The position numbers and the translations under genes were made by a program. From Candidatus Nomurabacteria bacterium (lineage in GTDB: Bacteria > Patescibacteriota > Minisyncoccia > Phycocordibacterales > UBA9973), in NCBI GenBank assembly GCA_023267245.1, contig JAHFNP010000023.1:1-7926 (forward strand): a stretch of DNA of 7,926 bases, given 5' to 3'. Below the pieces are notes generated by a model. It ran no database searches. It was not told the origin of the DNA and saw nothing but the letters and a program-made list of their open reading frames with translations. Of the stretch, positions 4,466 to 7,926 are shown one piece after another (within the stretch, counting starts at the first letter, position 1; the number at the start of each line of letters is the position of its first letter).

Positions 4466-6574
4466 ATCAAGATTTGCCATTTTGGCGTGAGTTTGGATGA
4501 AAGATTTGCGCGGAGGAACTTCCGAACCCATAAGCATATCGATAACTTTGTCGGCTTCTTGAGCATCATCGACAGTCACTTGCTTAAGAACTCTCTGGGC
4601 AGGATCCATAGTCGTCTCCCAAAGCTCTTCGGCGTTCATTTCTCCGAGACCTTTATATCGCTGGATGTGTATCTTATTTGATTTCTTAGCCTTTTCTTCT
4701 GATTCTTCTTCAATGGCTTCGACAGCATCTCCTTCTTGATCTACTTCGATCATATCGGGATTAACTTTGCCAACGATTGCATTGCGTTCTTCATCGCTAT
4801 AAGCGTAAGAAATTTCTTTTCCTTTTTTAATCTTGTAGAGCGGTGGCTGGGCAATGTAGATATATCCGGCATCAAGAACTTTTCTGAAATAACGATAAAA
4901 AAGAGTCAGGATAAGAGTGCGGATGTGGGCGCCGTCCACGTCGGCATCTGTCGCAATAATTATTTTGTGATAACGCATTTTTTCAAGATCAAAAGTATCG
5001 CCGATCGATGTACCCATCGCGATAACCAGATTTTTAATCTGCTCTGATCCGAGCATCCGGTCGAGACGAGCTCGTTCAACATTCAGGATTTTCCCTCGAA
5101 GCGGGAGGATCGCCTGCGTCTTTCTATCACGGCCCATTTTTGCAGTACCGCCCGCCGAGTCTCCTTCCACAATAAAGAGTTCCGAAGAAGCGGCGTCTTT
5201 AGTCTGACAATCAGCCAGCTTGCCGGGCAAAGTCATACCTTCAAGAGCGCCCTTACGCAAGACTGAATCCTTGGCCGCCTTGGCCGCTTTTCTGGCCTTC
5301 ATGGCCAAAATAATCTTATTCATGATCGCCTTGGCGTCATCCGGATTCTCTTCAAGATAAGTCGAGAAAGCATCGCCAAACGCTGTCGCAGTCGCTCCTT
5401 GAGCCTGCGGACTGCCCAATTTACCCTTTGTCTGGCCTTCAAATTGAATTTCAGAACCCATTTTTATCGAAACTACAACAGTTAAACCTTCCAGAACATC
5501 TTCACCAGTGAAGGCTCCATCGCTTTCTTTAACGTATTCATTTTTCTTGGCGTAAGTGTTTAGAGTCCTAGTCAAAGCCATTTTAAAACCGGTGACATGC
5601 GTGCCGTGCTCTTGGTTGTAAATATTGTTGGCGAAAGCCAAAATGCGCTCGGACATATCATCCGTATATTGCAGCGCGATTTCAACATCCACTCCCTCTG
5701 TTTCTTTATCAATATAAAAAATATTTTTATGCACCGGCTTGGAAAGTCGGTTGGTGAATTTAACCAAAGAGATAAGCCCGCCTTCGAAGTAGAAAGTAGC
5801 CGACGGAAGTTCAAGACCAAGCTCTTTAAAATAGAAAACTTCGCTGTCATCAATTCCCTGCCTACCGGCAGGCAGGTTGCCTTCATAATCACGAGCATCG
5901 ATCAGGGAGATTCTTAATTTTTTAACCAAGTAGGCCTGCTGACGGAAACGATTTGCAATCGTGTCCCAATTGAATTTTATTTCACCGCCTTGAGTGTTGA
6001 ATATTTCCTTATCCGGCTCAAAAGTTATAATCGTGCCGTGGAGATCCGACTTGCCGATTTTCTTTACGCTCGCTTTTTTCTTGCCTTGAGAATATTCCTG
6101 AAAGAATTTACCGCCATCGCGATGAACTTCTGCTCGGCAATAGATAGAGAGCGCGTTCACAACTGAAGCGCCTACGCCGTGCAGCCCGCCGGAAACCTTG
6201 TAGCCTTCTCCGCCGAATTTACCTCCGGCATGAAGAGTCGTCATCACGGTCTCAAGAGCCGAGACTTTAGTCTTTGAGTGAATGTCGACTGGAATACCTC
6301 GGCCGTTGTCGGCTACGCGGACTCGGTCACCCGGCAACAGAACAACTTCAACAAAATCAGCAAACCCGCCCATCGCTTCGTCGCGTGAGTTATCGAAAAT
6401 TTCCCAGATCAAATGGTGCAAGCCTTCAGGACCCGTTCCGCCGATATACATGCCCGGGCGCTTGCGCACCGGTTCCAGACCCTCAAGAACCGAGATATCC
6501 TCGGCTGAATAATGATGAGCTAATTTCCCATGATTTACTTCTTCTTTTTTGTCTTTCTTGTCGTTTTTCGCCAT
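4460..6574 (-). CDS. gyrB: DNA gyrase subunit B
   Basis: GyrB is the ATPase subunit of gyrase, which together with GyrA introduces negative supercoils. The lysine-rich start (1-20) precedes the GHKL ATPase domain: E58 and N62 (WEIFDNSRDEA), D89 (DNGRGIPV), the GLHGVGASVVNALS loop, and QTKGKLG with the ATP-contacting lysine. The transducer domain follows. The TOPRIM domain has E470 in EGDSAGG and D543-A-D-V-D-G with D545 and D547. The protein ends RKSFIQTHAKMANLDI, the usual GyrB tail. The 704 residues lack the extra insert of E. coli GyrB, as in most bacteria. GyrB is preferred over ParE from the GRDRKTQAILPLRGKILNVERARLD stretch and the tail. One oddity is the insert N233-LPAGRQG-240, encoded by a palindromic repeat in a loop just before FYFEGG. 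It has its own promoter and a shared terminator. Confidence 0.96.
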   Translation of the reverse strand: MAKNDKKDKKEEVNHGKLAHHYSAEDISVLEGLEPVRKRPGMYIGGTGPEGLHHLIWEIFDNSRDEAMGGFADFVEVVLLPGDRVRVADNGRGIPVDIHSKTKVSALETVMTTLHAGGKFGGEGYKVSGGLHGVGASVVNALSIYCRAEVHRDGGKFFQEYSQGKKKASVKKIGKSDLHGTIITFEPDKEIFNTQGGEIKFNWDTIANRFRQQAYLVKKLRISLIDARDYEGNLPAGRQGIDDSEVFYFKELGLELPSATFYFEGGLISLVKFTNRLSKPVHKNIFYIDKETEGVDVEIALQYTDDMSERILAFANNIYNQEHGTHVTGFKMALTRTLNTYAKKNEYVKESDGAFTGEDVLEGLTVVVSIKMGSEIQFEGQTKGKLGSPQAQGATATAFGDAFSTYLEENPDDAKAIMNKIILAMKARKAAKAAKDSVLRKGALEGMTLPGKLADCQTKDAASSELFIVEGDSAGGTAKMGRDRKTQAILPLRGKILNVERARLDRMLGSEQIKNLVIAMGTSIGDTFDLEKMRYHKIIIATDADVDGAHIRTLILTLFYRYFRKVLDAGYIYIAQPPLYKIKKGKEISYAYSDEERNAIVGKVNPDMIEVDQEGDAVEAIEEESEEKAKKSNKIHIQRYKGLGEMNAEELWETTMDPAQRVLKQVTVDDAQEADKVIDMLMGSEVPPRKSFIQTHAKMANLDI
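5857..5876 (-). repeat. Palindromic repeat in gyrB encoding LPAGRQG
   Basis: Arms CCTGCCT (5857-5863) and AGGCAGG (5870-5876) flank ACCGGC. Read in the gene's frame it encodes L-P-A-G-R-Q-G, at GyrB residues 234-240, a surface-loop position at the start of the transducer domain. It shares its arms and the CCGGC centre with the copy in pheT, lies in the same orientation relative to the gene, and gives the same N-L-P-A-G reading. Confidence 0.85.
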
Positions 6575-6588
6575 GAATTTATATGCCT

Positions 6589-6616
6589 ATTATATCAAAA
6601 AAATACTTAAAAACAA
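6589..6616 (-). promoter_or_regulatory. Promoter of gyrB with a consensus extended -10
   Basis: On the minus strand a perfect TATAAT (6589-6594) is preceded by TG one base upstream (an extended -10). A poor -35, TTGTTT, lies at 6611-6616 with a 16-base spacer. Only 14 bases separate the -10 from the gyrB ATG, so the expected leader is about 7 bases. That fits the missing Shine-Dalgarno site. The promoter lies entirely in the 48-base gap after pheT. Confidence 0.7.
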
Positions 6617-6622
6617 AGCTTT

Positions 6623-7926
6623 TTAACGCACTTGCCAATCTTTATTGGCGATTTCTGAGGATATTTTATCCATTATCTTATTGACCTCTTCGTCAGTCAA
6701 AGTGCGGTCCATAGACTGGAAAACCATACGGAAACCATACGAAGTCCGATTCTCCTTTGAAAACTTATCAAAAAGTTTTGGTTCATTAACCATAAGTTCG
6801 GTTCCATTATCTTTAATTAGCTTGATGAGCACTTCCGGTAATTCACCTTCAGGCATCCAGACGGCTATATCTCGTGAAATAAAGGGAAACAAAGACCACA
6901 TCTTGAAATTAGTTTCTAGGTTATAGTTTCCAGGTTCTAGTGAAAGGTCCAATGATATATCTTTACAGAATTCATCAAGTGAAACTTCTATGATGTTTTT
7001 TTTGTCAGAATAAGCCACATTTATTTGCTCGCCTTTATTAGAAAATACGGTACCTATTTCAAAAATTTTCAAATCTTCAAGTCCAAGCAAAGGCATATTT
7101 TTTTTATTCAATTCAAAGCTTTCTTTGAGGCCGTCTGATAAATTTGTCCGTAAAAATTTCTTATCCGAAGCACTTTGCAGTACTGCCACTTCCCCATTAT
7201 CACGGAAAGTATAAGTCATGACTTCACTGTACCCATCAATCAAAAGTTTCTTTCGAGCTGCAACTATCTTTAAGAAAGTTTCATTTTGTTTCGGCTGAAA
7301 ACCTGCCTCGCCGGCAGGCAGGTTAATTTGAGGGATTATTGGCTTCACTTTATCATAGCCGTATACGCGGCCTATCTCTTCCACCATATCAAAATCATTA
7401 ACAAGATCTAACCTGAGCGCCGGAACGACGATTTCAAAAGAATCCCCTTTCCGAGTATATGCATAAACATAACTCTTCAAAATATTTTCCATTTCATCAG
7501 AAGAAATATCAGAGCCGAGTTTTTGATTGATGAATTTCGCATCAAAAGAAATTTTCCTCTCTTGCTGTTTATTTGGATAAATATCGACAACCTCTTCCCA
7601 TTCGACTCCCTCTGGTCGCTCAGGGCAAGCAACTTCTACTAATAGCCCGGTGATTTCTTTCATTGCGAAATCGCACAATTCCGGCGACAGGTCATTCTCA
7701 AACCTTTTAACCGCATCTGTGAAAATATTTACCCTTCGAGCTGTTTTTCGAACACTCGCTGGATCAAAGTTGGCGACTTCTATTAAAATATTTTTTGTAT
7801 TTTCATCCACTTCCGCATCCTTGCCTCCTTTCACTCCGGCAATCGCAAGGGCTCCGCCAGCCGGCGGACTTCCGTCGGCAATAACCATATCAGCCGGCAA
7901 AAGTTTTATTTCTTTTCCATCTAATG
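6623..7926 (-). CDS. pheT: Phenylalanyl-tRNA synthetase beta subunit, C-terminal part
   Basis: The gene enters from the right edge; the frame is open to the last base (LDGKEIKLLPADMVIADG), so no start lies in the window. About 433 C-terminal residues are present out of the 650-800 usual for the family. PheT pairs with PheS in the enzyme that charges tRNA-Phe. Visible in order are the end of the B3/B4 domain (ALAIAGVKGGKDAEVDENTKNILIEVANFDP), which in the family recognises mischarged tyrosine; the B5 region ending DFDMVEEIGRVYGYDKV; the inactive synthetase-like core (ARKKLLIDGYSEVMTYTF, LRTNLSDGLKES); and a terminal FDX-ACB domain (PFISRDIAVWMP to FRMVFQSMDRTLTDEEV), which binds the tRNA anticodon arm. 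Three palindromic elements are carried in frame as SPPAGG, CPERPEGVEW and LPAGEAG. pheS is presumably upstream, outside the window. It ends in TAA, 48 bases before gyrB. Confidence 0.95.
   Translation of the reverse strand, partial: LDGKEIKLLPADMVIADGSPPAGGALAIAGVKGGKDAEVDENTKNILIEVANFDPASVRKTARRVNIFTDAVKRFENDLSPELCDFAMKEITGLLVEVACPERPEGVEWEEVVDIYPNKQQERKISFDAKFINQKLGSDISSDEMENILKSYVYAYTRKGDSFEIVVPALRLDLVNDFDMVEEIGRVYGYDKVKPIIPQINLPAGEAGFQPKQNETFLKIVAARKKLLIDGYSEVMTYTFRDNGEVAVLQSASDKKFLRTNLSDGLKESFELNKKNMPLLGLEDLKIFEIGTVFSNKGEQINVAYSDKKNIIEVSLDEFCKDISLDLSLEPGNYNLETNFKMWSLFPFISRDIAVWMPEGELPEVLIKLIKDNGTELMVNEPKLFDKFSKENRTSYGFRMVFQSMDRTLTDEEVNKIMDKISSEIANKDWQVR
7302..7322 (-). repeat. Palindromic repeat in pheT encoding LPAGEAG
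   Basis: Arms CCTGCCT (7302-7308) and AGGCAGG (7316-7322) flank CGCCGGC. It is the same element as in gyrB, but one base longer in the centre. The gene reads I-N-L-P-A-G-E-A-G-F-Q-P, between the PIIPQI strand end of B5 and the KQNETFLKIVAARKKLL helix of the next domain, so the insert lies at a domain joint. Confidence 0.85.
7598..7627 (-). repeat. Repeat-like insert in pheT encoding CPERPEGVEW
   Basis: The minus strand reads TGCCCTGAGCGACC and then AGAGGGAGTCGAATGG. Short inverted arms are present: CCCT/AGGG (7608-7611 with 7622-7625) and CGAC/GTCG (7603-7606 with 7615-7618). It resembles the dispersed CCCTGAGCG...GTCGAA palindromes seen in many bacterial genomes (from memory). It is translated between GLLVEVA and EEVVDIYPNK, replacing or extending a loop in the B5 region. 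Confidence 0.65.
7853..7870 (-). repeat. Palindromic insert in pheT encoding SPPAGG
   Basis: Arms TCCGCC (7853-7858) and GGCGGA (7863-7868) flank AGCC. The six codons 7853-7870 read S-P-P-A-G-G. They sit between VIADG and ALAIAGVKGG, where other PheT proteins typically have only one to three residues, such as EK or KK. It has a different sequence from the CCTGCC element, so it is a separate repeat family. Confidence 0.6.

Noticed and set aside
4460..6574. Topoisomerase IV subunit ParE instead of GyrB
   Set aside because: The stretch around EGDSAGGTAKMGRDRKTQ and the NLDI C-terminus fit GyrB better, though separating the two without an alignment is not absolute.
6607..6626. Terminator between pheT and gyrB
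   Set aside because: A 7-bp stem (TTAAAAA/TTTTTAA) with a T run downstream exists, but it is made only of A/T pairs and would be very weak, so it was not called.
7898..7900. TTG at 7900 as the start of pheT
   Set aside because: The frame stays open to the window edge and the upstream residues (LDGKEIKL) are typical of PheT, so the gene begins beyond the window.

Overview
The window reads as a stretch of bacterial chromosome carrying housekeeping genes for RNA processing, translation and DNA topology. The most likely source is a member of the Candidate Phyla Radiation (Patescibacteria), probably Parcubacteria-like. This is inferred from the rpmF-nusB-rnc cluster, an L32 protein of the MVVRMRHTRAHT type, a threonyl-tRNA synthetase without a TGS domain, weak or absent Shine-Dalgarno sites, and short palindromes sitting in frame inside essential genes as peptides such as LPAGRQG and SPPAGG. 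No database search was possible, so the taxonomic call is tentative.

Layout. Positions 1-1870 hold a minus-strand cluster, read from right to left: rpmF (L32), then a NusB-Nudix fusion, then rnc (RNase III), which meets an in-frame TAG close to the left edge. A second, stand-alone Nudix gene (1953-2540, minus) is separated from rpmF by a hairpin terminator. It diverges from thrS (2687-4429, plus) across a 146-bp intergenic region with what look like back-to-back promoters that share their -35 region, plus several symmetric boxes. thrS and gyrB (4460-6574, minus) converge on one bidirectional terminator that contains the last bases of gyrB. pheT (6623 to the right edge, minus) lies upstream of gyrB, which appears to have its own extended -10 promoter. 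No gene-free stretch exceeds 300 bases, and I see no tRNA, rRNA, CRISPR array or transposase gene.

How the genes fit together. ThrRS and PheRS beta charge tRNAs, L32 is a ribosomal protein, NusB and RNase III act in rRNA transcription and processing, and GyrB supercoils DNA. The two Nudix proteins are probably nucleotide or dinucleotide-polyphosphate hydrolases with unknown substrates.

Most notable. (1) Four short palindromic elements from three sequence families are carried in frame inside gyrB (one) and pheT (three), where they encode extra peptides. (2) A TAG interrupts the RNase III dsRNA-binding domain, and the family's sequence resumes directly after it. (3) NusB is fused to a complete Nudix domain. 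(4) The thrS/Nudix divergent control region is compact and rich in symmetry. I found no convincing new multi-gene system; the repeat-derived peptides are the strongest candidate for unusual biology.
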